NCBI RefSeq assembly: GCF_007655135.1
Contig: NC_045131.1
Location: forward strand, 18,274,001 to 18,338,000
Reading direction: 5' to 3'
Source: Punica granatum
Taxonomy: Eukaryota > Streptophyta > Magnoliopsida > Myrtales > Lythraceae
DNA length: 64,000 bases
Below the pieces are notes generated by a model, which had not been told where the DNA came from, searched no databases, and saw nothing but the letters and a program-made list of their open reading frames with translations. Within the stretch, counting starts at the first letter, position 1, and every line of letters starts with the position of its first letter. Shown in pieces: positions 46,134 to 56,820 of the stretch. A program made the translations under genes and the position numbers.

Positions 46134-49100
46134 TGTCAGCATCCCATTTTGGCCCACCGGCTTCCCACGGGAGGATTCCCGACCGAAGCTCAGGACACTA
46201 TTCATCACCCAGCAATCAGAGGCAAATAGGCGGGCACGGGGTCATGAGCAATAGGAGAAGAGCACGGTCCACTGAGAAAGGCGGAAGAGAGCAGTCAGAA
46301 GAACGAACGAACAAGGAATCCCGAAAACGACGGAGCTGGCATTGTGGCACTATTCATCACCGAGTCACCGAAGCACCGAAAGGCGCCCAATATGGGACTT
46401 CAAAAATCCCTCTCAGAGCCAAAGTGACCAACGACACGTCCGGGCGCATTTCCGGGGCATCCTGCTCAAGCCGGGACACCCCAATCTCTCACGGACGCCT
46501 TTTCTGACAGAGCTTCCGGGGCCCGCTCCACCGACAAGCAGACGGCCCCCCAAAACGGGCCTACAGGCACCCAGGGACCATCAAGGTTGGGGAACAAGCT
46601 TCAGATGATCTTCCGGAACTCGACTCGGTTTCCCGAGGGACGCTTCAGTGGTCATGAACGCCTCCCGACGAGCCTTCGGGGCACGTCCACGAAAAACAAA
46701 GATCACAACGATCCCCGAGCACCTCAAGACATTCAGAGAACACTGAGAAAATCCCGGTCAAAAGTACCTAGGTCTTCCCGGTCCAACGGTCTTCGGCCGG
46801 GGACGACGTGCCAACGATCCCCACTGGGCGTAAGGGTCACCGAAACGGATGTCGAGACGCACAACGAGCAATCGGGGACCGGGGGACACTAAACTCCGCT
46901 CCGAATGTCCAAACAGGACAAAACCGACTCTCGAGGCGCCGAGTCGCCCTAACGTTCGTTCACACGACGCATGGCGATATCGAGCTCGTTCAAATCCTCG
47001 TCATTCAATTATTCCAAATCTTCAAATTAATTGGACATCGGAGATCGGATGCGAGCTCAATCAAGTTTCAAGCATTTTCCGGCTTTTCTCTCAATCGAAT
47101 GGGACCCACAGCTCAGCCAAGCCAAGCCGTCAAGCCGCGGCTCAACCCCTCCAAGCTCGGCTCGCCCGCATCAGCCGCGGCTCCTCCCTCCCACCGGCGG
47201 CTCCAAGCCTCCTCCACCACAAACTCAAATTTTCCCTCACATCCATCAACTCCCATCACCCATCCATCACTCCATCACTTCCCTCTTGCTTCCCCTACAC
47301 TCTACAAGACACAAATCCCTCCCTAATCTTCCCTCCAATTTCGGCAGCCCCCTCTTAAGCCCCTAAACCGTGATTAAGCCTCCTTAATCGAGCCGTTAGC
47401 CATCCCTATAAAGCCTCTAGCATCTTAGTTCTAATCACTTCTTCATTCTCACTCTCTCTCAAGCCAATCTCTCTCAAGAATCCTCTCAAACTCCAGCCCA
47501 CTCCCACTCACTCGTCCAACCCTTGCCAAGGCCGAAACCGGCCAAAATCATCGGAAAACCACCCGGTATTCCGGTGACCACCCGACCCGACTTAAACCAA
47601 AAATCACCAAACTCCCTAGCCTACATATTTTCCACCCCCTAAGTCCATTTCCGGGCTTAGATTCCCCATTTGAGGCCTCCATCATCGCATTCCAGCCGAA
47701 GGAAGAATCGGGTCCCGTGGGTCACCCGAGCGCACACCGGACCTCTACGCGTGCCATTTCTTCCCACGACTTCGGCGAGTCGTGCCATCACGTTCAAAGG
47801 GTTCCTCACAACCCTCACCCTCCCCCGTGAAGAGGTGGTCATGGTCCGAGGGCCGACAGACCGTGCACAACTCCCTTTTCCTCCGTTCCTCTCTTACCGG
47901 GTTCCTCTCATTTTTACCGAACTTTCTCTCACATTTTCGGGTTCGTTCAGGCCTTGGCACGTTCGGGTCTGCCCACGGTCATCTAGATCCGCCTCTTAGG
48001 AGTCCAACGAACCCGACCTTGCACCGTGCCGTGACCGGAGCAAGCGTGCCGAGCCATTTTCCCGAAACTGCCGCAACTGCACCTTCACCCGGGTCAACCA
48101 CCCGTAACGTCCAACCCGAGTCTCGCGACTCTCAAGGCCGCTTCCCCGACTCTTTTCCTCGCACATCGAGGCTAGGTAACATCTCTCTACAACTTAGAGA
48201 AGCTAGGATCTTTGATCTTTGATTGTATGAAGTGTTTATGCAGTTTAAAGAACTCGAATGCACGAAAGTTTACATTTTTCGCTTAGATCCGTGAACCCCC
48301 ATGCAATCCCATGCACGTACGTCCCTCATAATTCACTTATATGCTATATGGACGTACATATCATGAAGGGAAATGGCTTGGGTCGAGGAAGGAGAGGCCC
48401 CAAGTCACGGCCGAACCATGGGGACCCACGGTCTAGCCCCAAGGGAGGGATCCGTGACCCCCTTTGGTTCTTCCGAGGCTAGGGCGGCCTCCTCTTCCCC
48501 GAAACTAGTCGGTTCCCACGTTTTGCCGTTGTTTGTCACGTATAACATATTAACACGGCGGGAAAAGGCTTAGATCGGGATTGGAGAACCTTCCCTTTGA
48601 CTCGTGTGAGCCATGGGGACTCACGGCCACTCTTGAGGAGATGTGGCTGAGAGTCCCCTTGGACTACGCGGGTCCAAAGAGGTTTCTCTCTTTCCGAAAT
48701 GGGTTGGTTCACGCGTCTCTCCGTTTCATTATCACATGAGCCGATGCCGTTTTCGGTTGCTCCTATGAATACCTTGTTTGTGCATGTCGGTGTGTCCACT
48801 TGCGTATTTATGATCGTGACTATATTGATTCGGTTGAAGCTTGCAATGTTACCATATTTGATGTATTATGCACGCAAGAAATAGTTAGAATCGGCGCGGG
48901 AGGTTGCCCGTAACTCGAGACGGGTTGAGGAAACCGCTCGGCTGTCCCTTCGGGGATTGGCCGAATGCTCCCGGACCCCTCTCGAGTCTAGGGTGATCTC
49001 CTTAGTCGTTTCGGAATCGTTCTTTGGAATTGGTTGCATTGGTGTTCGTATTTCATCGTTAGCTATGCGAGGGTCACATGATAGATGCGTCGGTTTTGGA

Positions 49101-49948
49101 TCACTACCCATTAAATCCATAATGCTTATAACATAAGATCGCCATCATAGAATAATTTCACAAATGGGATAAATGGGACGTGTCACTCGGCTAATTAAAT
49201 CACTTGCACTAAATAATTGGGTAAATCAATTCTCAATTTGTAAACGCATCGATGATTCACGGAATGGCGAGAATGCCTTTTTTTCATCAAAATTCACGAT
49301 TTCAAAATACCGAGACACGTGACACGAATAGAATTGATGTCTAGTGAGTATTCACGTGCCATGACTAGAGTCTGGGCCCAATTTGAGGCGGCCCGAGTCG
49401 GGGTACGAGAGTCCTTCTTAGACTCCTTCGTGTGACGCGATCTCTAATTTATACACGAACATCGCAATTTTATCATCCAAGGGCATAATCGTCATTCCGC
49501 GATTCACCGATACCCTAGGCGCTAGGGAGTCGGAAACGCCTCGATCTATGGACGGAAAAGGGCTACCCGTTCGGGTACGAGTCTCATTCGCACGGCCCAT
49601 TCCGTCCACTTTCGGTATTTCTATCTTCTTATCGTAGATTCGATGGGGAGCATTTTATTTCAGTTACAAAACACAAAGAACCGGACTAATCATACATCCG
49701 ACCTAATCAAACACTAGATAATGGATAGACAGAATGATAGATTCCAATCTAGAGTCAAAACACGAGTTTGGCTAATTCGGTGAAACCGCAGTGACACTTA
49801 ATTGAATAAGAGTCATAAAACAAACACACACATGTAATTGGCTTAGAACCGTATCCTAGCCCGCCCTCTACGTTTGCCTAGGTTAGATGTATTGTTTGCC
49901 AATTAGCCCCGGTTAATAATTGATTGAATCACGTACATTTGACTTAAT
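46134..49948 (+). mobile_element. Ogre LTR B (5' LTR of element 2), first part
   Basis: Starts TGTCAGCATCCC at 46134. TATAAAG at 47407-47413 marks the promoter. It has one TTAGGAGTCCAA cassette (47995), like A1. It breaks at TTAAT (49944-49948) where the 2.47-kb solo LTR inserted. Together with 52423-53578 it totals ~4.97 kb. Confidence 0.9.
47407..47413 (+). promoter_or_regulatory. LTR promoter TATA box (B)
   Basis: TATAAAG followed by the CT-rich block CACTTCTTCATTCTCACTCTC, aligned with the box at 14784. Confidence 0.6.
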
Positions 49949-50266
49949 TGTGAGGCTAGTGTCCACCAAACATGCATATATGCTCATATACATATCCATA
50001 TGCACATGCATGGTTACATAACATACATGTATATAATATACCCTTATTTTTTTGGCTGGATCTTTAAATGTATTTAATATACCACAACTTGTGGCTGGAT
50101 CATTATCTATATGAAAGAAAAAATAATAATAATAATAAAAACGAAAAAGTGAGAAATCAGATAGAGATGGGTGTAGAATGGGCCAAGTGGCCTCCTCTTC
50201 AGCAGCCATCTCCTTCCCACCGCCTTTGACCATCTTTGACCACCTTCTTTTTCTTCTTTTCTTCCT

Positions 50267-50273
50267 TATTTAA
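50267..50273 (+). promoter_or_regulatory. TATA-like box in the 2.47-kb solo LTR
   Basis: TATTTAA, preceded by a pyrimidine-rich stretch (CTTCTTTTTCTTCTTTTC) and followed ~25 bp later by CTCTATCCCTAGCTG, an arrangement typical of plant LTR core promoters. Confidence 0.5.
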
Positions 50274-51240
50274 GCCATACCCTCCCTTGCTCTATCCCTA
50301 GCTGAAAGAAAACGAAAATGAACCAGAAGAGAGAGAGAGAGAGAGAGAGATAAGTGAGCCGAGTTGAGAAATTATGGGAGAAGAAGAAGAGGAAGAAGGC
50401 TAAGTCCGAAAATATTGATTAGTAAGTTGATTATCTATGATTTAAACATTGATATTTACTATGTTGTACATGGTTTGTGGCTCTTCTTGCATCCTTCTTG
50501 TCTGATCAAGTTTCAAAAGATTAGTTTATGGTAATTTAGTTAGTTCTCCTAGCTGATATAAGTTGGGTTTGATATATATTGGAGTTAGTCTTATGTTGTG
50601 TTGGGATGAGTTTGGTCACCAATAGAAGCTGAATAATTCGGTATTAAGGCAGGGGGGGCAAATTTCTTAGTTGAGTTAGGAGGCTTCTAATACACATAGC
50701 TATACCCTTCTGAAAATCTATATATACATATATAGATGTAGACAAGTGAGTGTACATATGTATATATATGCATATATTTTGCTCTTTGAGCTGACTATGG
50801 ATTAGAGAAGGGATCTGATTTGAAATTTATCATGCATGATAATGATATCATGTGATGGGTTGATTGACTAAGCTCTTGTTTATTTGTATTTTGGAACCAA
50901 AGAAGTACTTAGAATTCCTTGTACTCCTTACTTGAATTTGGCTGATCGAATTGGCCCTCCGTATAATATAATTACTATTCTAAACTGATATGATTTGAGT
51001 TATGCATAGCATATCATTGGAATCGTTATGTCATTGGTTTATTTAGTTATATTAATCAAATATTACGGGAGTTAAAACTGATACCTATATGTACTCTTAT
51101 TTAGCATATTATCTAACCTTTGTGCTTGAACTGAATAGGGGCTGGGGAGACTGAGGTTATACCTCCGGAAGGCTCAACTCATTAAGTGGTCGTTTCAGGG
51201 GTGTTTGTGAGTACTTTCTTCCATCGTAAAATGATAATAA

Positions 51241-51280
<40 letters not shown>
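51241..51280. repeat. TA/GT compound microsatellite
   Basis: (TA)n followed by (GT)n, 40 bp in all. Confidence 0.95.
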
Positions 51281-51371
51281 ATGGTTATAGAGGTGATGGT
51301 GGCTGAATGATTGCGGAACATAGTTGATGTGTATGCTTAGTATGCTTGTGATGGTTGCACTATAGCCATGG

Positions 51372-51558
51372 GATCGCTGGACCCGGCGGATTATAAAAGG
51401 GGCCTGATCGGCCGCCGAACCCGGCGGAATATAAATAGGGACTTGATCGGCCGCTGGACCCGGCGGAATATAAATAGGGACTTGATCGGCCGCTGGACCC
51501 GGCGGAATATAAACAAGGGGCCTGATCGGCCGCTGGACTGGCGGAATATAAATGAAGG
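51372..51558. repeat. Tandem array, ~39-bp unit, about 5 copies
   Basis: The unit reads GATCGGCCGCTGGACCCGG then CGGAATATAAATAGGGACTT. Its reverse complement matches the 37-bp unit at 1695-2100 (CCCTATTTGTAT ... CGCCGG), confirming that the two LTRs belong to one family in opposite orientation. Each unit carries TATAAA or TATAAATA on the plus strand. Confidence 0.9.
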
Positions 51559-52422
51559 TCAACTCTTACCGCCAGAGGTTAATGGGCGGCCCCCGCTGAT
51601 GAGATGTGGGTGTTGGAAGTTGAGAATGGTATGAGTGAGATGTGCGGGGTCACGGTACCGTCATAACTCTGTTGCGAGGAAATGCAACCCTATGGCTATA
51701 TTATTGTTGTTTGGATTTGGTTGCCATATGAGTTGTGTGAAAGTATGATCTTGGTATTGGATTCCATATCTGGTGGAATATGTATATATAAATAGATATA
51801 TGATTGATTGTGGTGAATTGTGATGTAACATATTAGCTCATTTTACCTTGGAATATAGTACTCACTGAGTTGCAGCCCACCCCCTGCATACATTTTTCCA
51901 GATGAGCTAGGAGCTAGACTAGCCGCACAGGAGGGCTTTGGATAACGGGGATCAGCGCAAAGGATTTTGGCAAGTAGGCCCACCCATAGTATAGGTAGTA
52001 AGTGTTACAATCCTGTTACGACTTGAAACTTTTGTTAGTTGGTTTAGTAGTATGGTTGTAGCTGAACACACTATGGAGAGCATATATGTACATTAGAATC
52101 CGTTAGACTCATTATATATTCATGTAGAGCATGCCGAGTTAGTTTAAAGGTTGGATGTGTTGTAGAAGTATGCTATATATATATATGAAAGCTTTTCGTT
52201 CAGTCTGTGTTACAAGATGGTTGCAATTGAGAAATCTTTGAGAGTTTTATGCATCTATCGGAATTGGTTAGGTCATTATATGTTTATATAGAGCTTGTTG
52301 GGGTGGTTTAATGTATTGAGAATTAGGGAAACAGATTATACGTATATGAGTTGCGTATATGATAATGGATATTAAGGAATAGAGGGGAAACTCGGCTATA
52401 AGTTTCGGGTCGTGACATTAAT

Positions 52423-53578
52423 ATACCACTTGTCTGTATTCACCGACAATTGTAAGTTGCTGTCTGAATTGTGTCGGTTTATCAGTTTTCTCCTGTTTTG
52501 TCCTTGCATATGATGATTTATTGCTGTTCGGGCCCGAGCCCACAGGTCACGTGTTGCACGGGGTCTAACGCCCCAAACCACCGGACATGAGGTCCAACGC
52601 CTCTTAACTCACCGAGCGCGTGCAACCCGAGTGCGGAATGGGATCTACCCTCGATTCACCGTCACACTCCGAATGCGTCCTATTTGGAAGGCGGATTTGG
52701 ATTGAGCGCGTGAAACGGGTTTAGATATCACCTGGGAGCTCGATCGGTCCATCGGATACAGTGAGAACCGACCGGTTCTCCCGAAACCGTTGGATCGATC
52801 GGACCCGACCCCTGGCTCCTCGAGCCCGCGTTGCATTAATTTGTTTATCGGTTATTCGAAATACTCGGTGAGCCGGAGCGGAATATTGGCCCAATGCAAA
52901 CCGATCGGGATCCATTTACTCATTCAATTATACCTTGTAATTAGTTGAGAGAACATTGCGAGAATTCTATTTGTATGTTCATTCATGCACTTGTAAGGAT
53001 CCCCGATCGGCGAGCGAGAGGTCCGAGTGTCGGATCGTTTAAGTTGGTCTATCGCCACCAAAGGGTGAGTAAACTCGGATACTCGTGGCTTCGGTTCACG
53101 CAGGGATTCGACCATCACGGTTCGATGAACTGTAACGCTAGGATAGTGAACCGACTCCTCGATGCACAAGCCTACTCATCTTTCAGATTCTTGGCCCAAC
53201 TTGATTAATCCATCGACTTTACGGTGTCAAAACGGGCGAGTCAAGTGCGACCTTAAATCACGCGGTAAATAAACAAATCGGCAAGCCTAGCAAGTTAGAG
53301 TACCGAAAGGGCGTGCGGGATATAGGCCCGCACGTAATAGAACCCCCGAATTCGGAATTTCCGATTCCGTAAGACCACTGCCTTAGCATTTAGGTGTACC
53401 CCGTACCCCTAGACCCGGGTAACTTGCCGGCCCTTGACCTTCGGGTCGTAAAATGGCAAGTGGCGACTCCTTCTCACGTACGTCCGTCGCGCGTCCCAGG
53501 GAAGGTGGACACTCCCAAGCCGCGTTTGCTTAGGCTCGCGCATGCGTGCCCCGACGAGATTAAATTCGGGTGCGCACA
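52423..53578 (+). mobile_element. Ogre LTR B, second part
   Basis: Resumes after TTAAT with ATACCACTTGTCTGTATTC, aligned with 17334 of A1, and ends ATTCGGGTGCGCACA at 53578, two bases before the PBS. Confidence 0.9.
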
Positions 53579-53580
53579 GC

Positions 53581-53600
53581 TTGGCGACTCCACTGGGGAC
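53581..53600 (+). promoter_or_regulatory. Primer binding site of element 2
   Basis: TTGGCGACTCCACTGGGGAC after a GC spacer following the LTR. It is the Ogre/Tat-type PBS, described as complementary to tRNA-Arg. It marks LTR B as a 5' LTR and fixes the element's orientation. Confidence 0.85.
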
Positions 53601-54191
53601 ACTTAGAGGATTCGGGCTCGTTCCCGCTTGCTTTGTTCACTTGTTTATTTACCGCTTTCCGCATTTCCCGCTTATCTACTTTACGCACTTTTATTTCCCG
53701 CACATGCATTGCACATCATACTAGCTTCTTAGGTACCTTGTCCAACATCCCACGGGCACCAATATAGGAAGCTAGGTTAGTCAGAAGTTCCGAGTAAGGG
53801 AACGGATCGAGTCGGCTATGCCACCGAACCGGCCCCCAACGATCCTCGCTCGATTTCAAGGAATTCATACCCTTGAGTCGGGAGCCCCCATCCCTAGTTA
53901 GCGGTTCTCCCAGTAGCACCGAAAACCATGCATACACAGGGACCGTCATGCTGGACCAATTTTTACCTCCATGCCGTCAACCGACCCAAAAGTCGAGTCC
54001 TTGAGTTGGCCCGTAGTTTTTTGTTAGGACGGGCATTTTGTTGTTTTTGTAAGAAAGAGCGATGTATACTGTAAAGAATACAACTATAGTTTACCTTTCC
54101 GCACTGCATACATTTTTTCGAAAAAACTTAGGACATTGTAGCGATTTGATTCTAAAAACGTTAAGCCAGCATCTCCTCCATCTAGGTAAGG
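53601..54191 (+). other. 5' leader of element 2
   Basis: About 590 bp between PBS and ORF1 ATG. The first ~360 bp are conserved in element 3 (39100-39432). The last part contains TTTTTTCGAAAAAACTTAGG near 54112 and TCTAGGTAAGG just before the ATG. No ORF of note. Confidence 0.7.
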
Positions 54192-54979
54192 ATGGACCGC
54201 TCGGCTCCCGGTCTTAGACTCGAAGCAATCACGCCACCAAGGCAATACATCATGTGCATCTGGAGGACTCTCCGACCGGTGGACCACGCATTCATCCAGG
54301 GCATCATCGGAGACGTGGTTATGTTCACCGAAACCCCGGTGGATTGGATCTTCTTGAGGACCGCCGCCGAATTTTGGGATCCCGAGCACGTAGTATTCAA
54401 CTTTCAGGGGACGGAGTTAGCACCTACGATCGAGGAGTACACGACACTCATCCAGAGGCCTATACCCACGACCCACGACATCTTCATGCCGAACCCGTTC
54501 ACAACTGTCCAGGGTCAACTCTCCACTCTTCTCCACATACTGGCTCAAGACATCCACGAGGAGCTTCATCAAAGGTGGGATCAAGGCATCCGAATCGCAT
54601 GGCTTTCCGATTGGACGCTCCTCCGCAGAATGACGCCTACAACGGCTTCCTATCAGCGTGATGCCTGCCATGGATTTCTACTCTTGGTCTTTGGCACTCT
54701 CCTGTTTCCGTACTCGCCGAACCTCGTTGACGGGGCTATTGCCCAAGTCATCCTCCAAGCGATGGGAGGCCATAGTTACGTAGAGGCTTTATTAGCCGAG
54801 ACCGTCCGGTCTCTTGACTATGTTAGGGAGGTTCGGCGCGGCAGGATGAGGGGATCCCTGCACCTACTTCAAATTTGGCTTCTCGCCCATATCCGCCCCT
54901 TTTGCTCAACACATCCGTTCTCCTACATCACCGACAAGCGTTCGCTGATCGAGCGCTTGGTACCAGTTATCCCACCTCC
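54192..54979 (+). pseudogene. Ogre ORF1, N-terminal part: plant-mobile-domain-like protein
   Basis: Opens with ATG at 54192 (MDRSAPGLRLEAITPPRQYI). The next ~260 residues carry PMD-like signatures: LRPVDHAFIQGIIGD, AAEFWDPEHVVFNFQGTEL, PTIEEYTTLIQRP, YQRDACHGFLLLVFGTLLFP and IWLLAHIRPF. PMD proteins include the plant MAIN/MAIL factors and many retroelement relatives; the biochemical role is unsettled. The frame is intact up to the insertion after VIPPP. It then reads in frame into the CRM-like solo LTR and stops at 55196, giving a 334-codon chimeric ORF. The rest of ORF1 resumes at 55791. Confidence 0.78.
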
Positions 54980-55785
54980 TGATGAAAATCGTAGCACGAC
55001 TTCAAGGGATCCAGTTCAAGTTCCAATTGGACCGATTACGCGAGCACGAGCAAAAAAGTTTAAAGATGAACTCAACGGCCTAATTCAAGAGGTTCGGGCT
55101 CAAGCAAATTCGTGGAGGCCCATTGGACATGAATCACGTGATCAACAAAAATCCATCAATTTGATTCAAGTTATAGAAGATTCCGGACAAGGCTAAATTC
55201 AGCAAGTGTTTGAGGAAGCTTCTAGAGTAGTTGATGGTCAACAGAAGATAACATCAGATTTGTTTGAAGTTTAAATCTCATAGAGATATTCTAGGGGTAT
55301 TTAGATTTTATATCTTTATAGATTATGTCATATCTCTATCGATATTCTTGGTTTTAATTTCCTTATCTATAGGAGGAGATATGACCAGATTAGGATTACT
55401 TTATGTCTATATATTCATCTTAGTCAATTTTTAATGAAAGGAACATTCAGAAAATTGTGCGAGTATTCTCTTTGGTTCTTGAAGAACTAATCGAACTTAT
55501 CGGAAGTTTCCGTGGCGTTCATCATCGACTTATCAAACGGCTTTCCACCACCGTTTGTGGCGTCTTCATCGACTTATCAAGCGGCTTTCCATCACCGTTT
55601 GTGGCGTCTTCCTATATACCGAGGTTCTTGTTTCGCATTAAACAACGGGTTGAGGTCAGTTATACCAAGGTTCTTGTTTATGTTGTAAGCAACGGGTTGA
55701 GGGTTCGTCCATCAAATCTGATCGTGGAACCATCTTGGGTTCATTTAGTTGTCGGGTCTCGTCATTCTTGGCGGGAATCGCATCA
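54980..55785 (+). mobile_element. CRM-like solo LTR, 806 bp
   Basis: Starts TGATGAAAATCG and ends GGAATCGCATCA, flanked by perfect duplicates CCTCC (54975-54979, 55786-55790). TGATG/CATCA termini and a polyprotein tail that runs into the LTR are traits I recall for the CRM (centromeric retrotransposon of maize) clade of Ty3/gypsy. Here the LTR opens with an in-frame tail containing GPITRARAKKFKDELNGL and ending at 55196. A TATA-like CTATATATTC is near 55408. A ~42-bp internal duplication (CGACTTATCAA..CGGCTTTCC) sits at about 55526-55608. Clade assignment rests on termini and tail only. Confidence 0.75.
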
Positions 55786-55790
55786 CCTCC

Positions 55791-56501
55791 CGAGCACAGT
55801 TTCTCAGAATGGAGGCTTTTTTGGCGTGAGTTGACGCTCGCACGCTTCCTATGGGTCGCTCGATGGAACCTCGGCGGCCCCATGATCACAGGATGTCCTG
55901 GAATTGTGGGAGTCCCCCTTCTCAGCCATTTGGGGAGCACACTCATATTCCCCGGCCAGGTAATCGGACAGCCCGGCGGCCTACAAGACATTCCCGCTGA
56001 GGCGGACCGTCTACCTTTCCGCATCCAATGGGCCGACTCTACATCCACGGCCCCGCAAGATTCCTGCAGATTCGAGAGATTCGCCGCCAACGGGACGCTA
56101 GCATCATGCAGCGTCTGTACTTCCCCGAACACCCCACCAACGACGAGCGAGTCTTCGCCGCCACTTCAGCATACGTGGTTCGGTTTTATGCACTGGGATT
56201 GGCATCGCCGCAACCATCCCATGCCGCCCCGACTCCCCGCGCTACATCCACCCTCGCCCCCGAAGCCAAGAGTTCCACCCAAGCGGCCATGCACGCGGAG
56301 CTACGGGCCATCAGGGAGGAACGGAATAGGCTCCGTTGCGAGCTTGTTGACTCCCGCGCAGAGGCCGCGGACTACAAGGAGCTTCAGACACAGCTGACTC
56401 GAGCACGCGCCCGGGTCGCACACCTAGATCGGGAGATGGCCCGCTTGAGCGCGGAGTTGGATCGAGTGCACAAAAGGGCGCGCAACATCGCCCACCCCTA
56501 G
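55791..56501 (+). pseudogene. Ogre ORF1, C-terminal part
   Basis: Continues the PMD-like region (EHSFSEWRLFWREL ... GCPGIVGVPLLSHLGST) and ends with the coiled-coil-like tail (ELRAIREERNRLRCELVDSR ... LDREMARLSAELDRV). The tail is intact here, unlike in element 1, and stops at TAG 56499-56501. One C is missing from a C run near 56052 compared with element 1 (CCCCCG to CCCCG), shifting the frame. Since each copy has its frameshift at a different place, the ancestral ORF1 was open. Confidence 0.75.
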
Positions 56502-56820
56502 GATTAGCGGACGCGCCCATTTTTTGCCCTCGCTCGGACCTACGCTGCTTTCAAGAGGCCACCGAGCGCAATGGGATGTCGGCTTTACGTTTATGTTCTT
56601 TTCTTTTCCTCCGTATGTTCTATTTTGTAAAATTATGGAGCTTGAAGCTAATCAATGTAATGACATTAGTATTTTGAAAACTCATGCATCTCATACATCT
56701 TGTCATTTCACTTATTCTGCACTTATCGTTTGAGATACCAATGTTTGTCCTTACACATTCTTGAAATCTAGGTGATCACAACTGGCGTCACACCGCTACC
56801 CGACTCGACAGCATCTCAGG
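56502..56820 (+). other. ORF1-gag spacer of element 2
   Basis: Non-coding spacer closely matching 3772-4089, with ACTGGCGTCACACCG about 40 bp before the gag ATG. Confidence 0.7.

Larger units (their letters stand above)
49949..52417 (+). mobile_element. Solo LTR, TGTCACRACCC family, 2.47 kb
   Basis: Begins TGTGAGGCTAGTG and ends TTTCGGGTCGTGACA, flanked by perfect duplicates TTAAT (49944-49948, 52418-52422). The GGGTCGTGACA end is a common LTR end in plant Ty3/gypsy elements, usually followed by a Met-tRNA PBS; no PBS is left here, so it is a solo LTR. It holds a promoter-like segment (50267), a GA run (50329-50350), a TA/GT microsatellite (51241-51280) and a 39-bp array (51372-51558). It replaces nothing: LTR B continues exactly after the duplicate. 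Confidence 0.9.

Noticed and set aside
50150..50420. Possible host gene promoter and first exon (TATA, CT-rich leader, GA run)
   Set aside because: It lies inside an LTR bounded by TG..CA and a TTAAT duplication and no substantial ORF follows.
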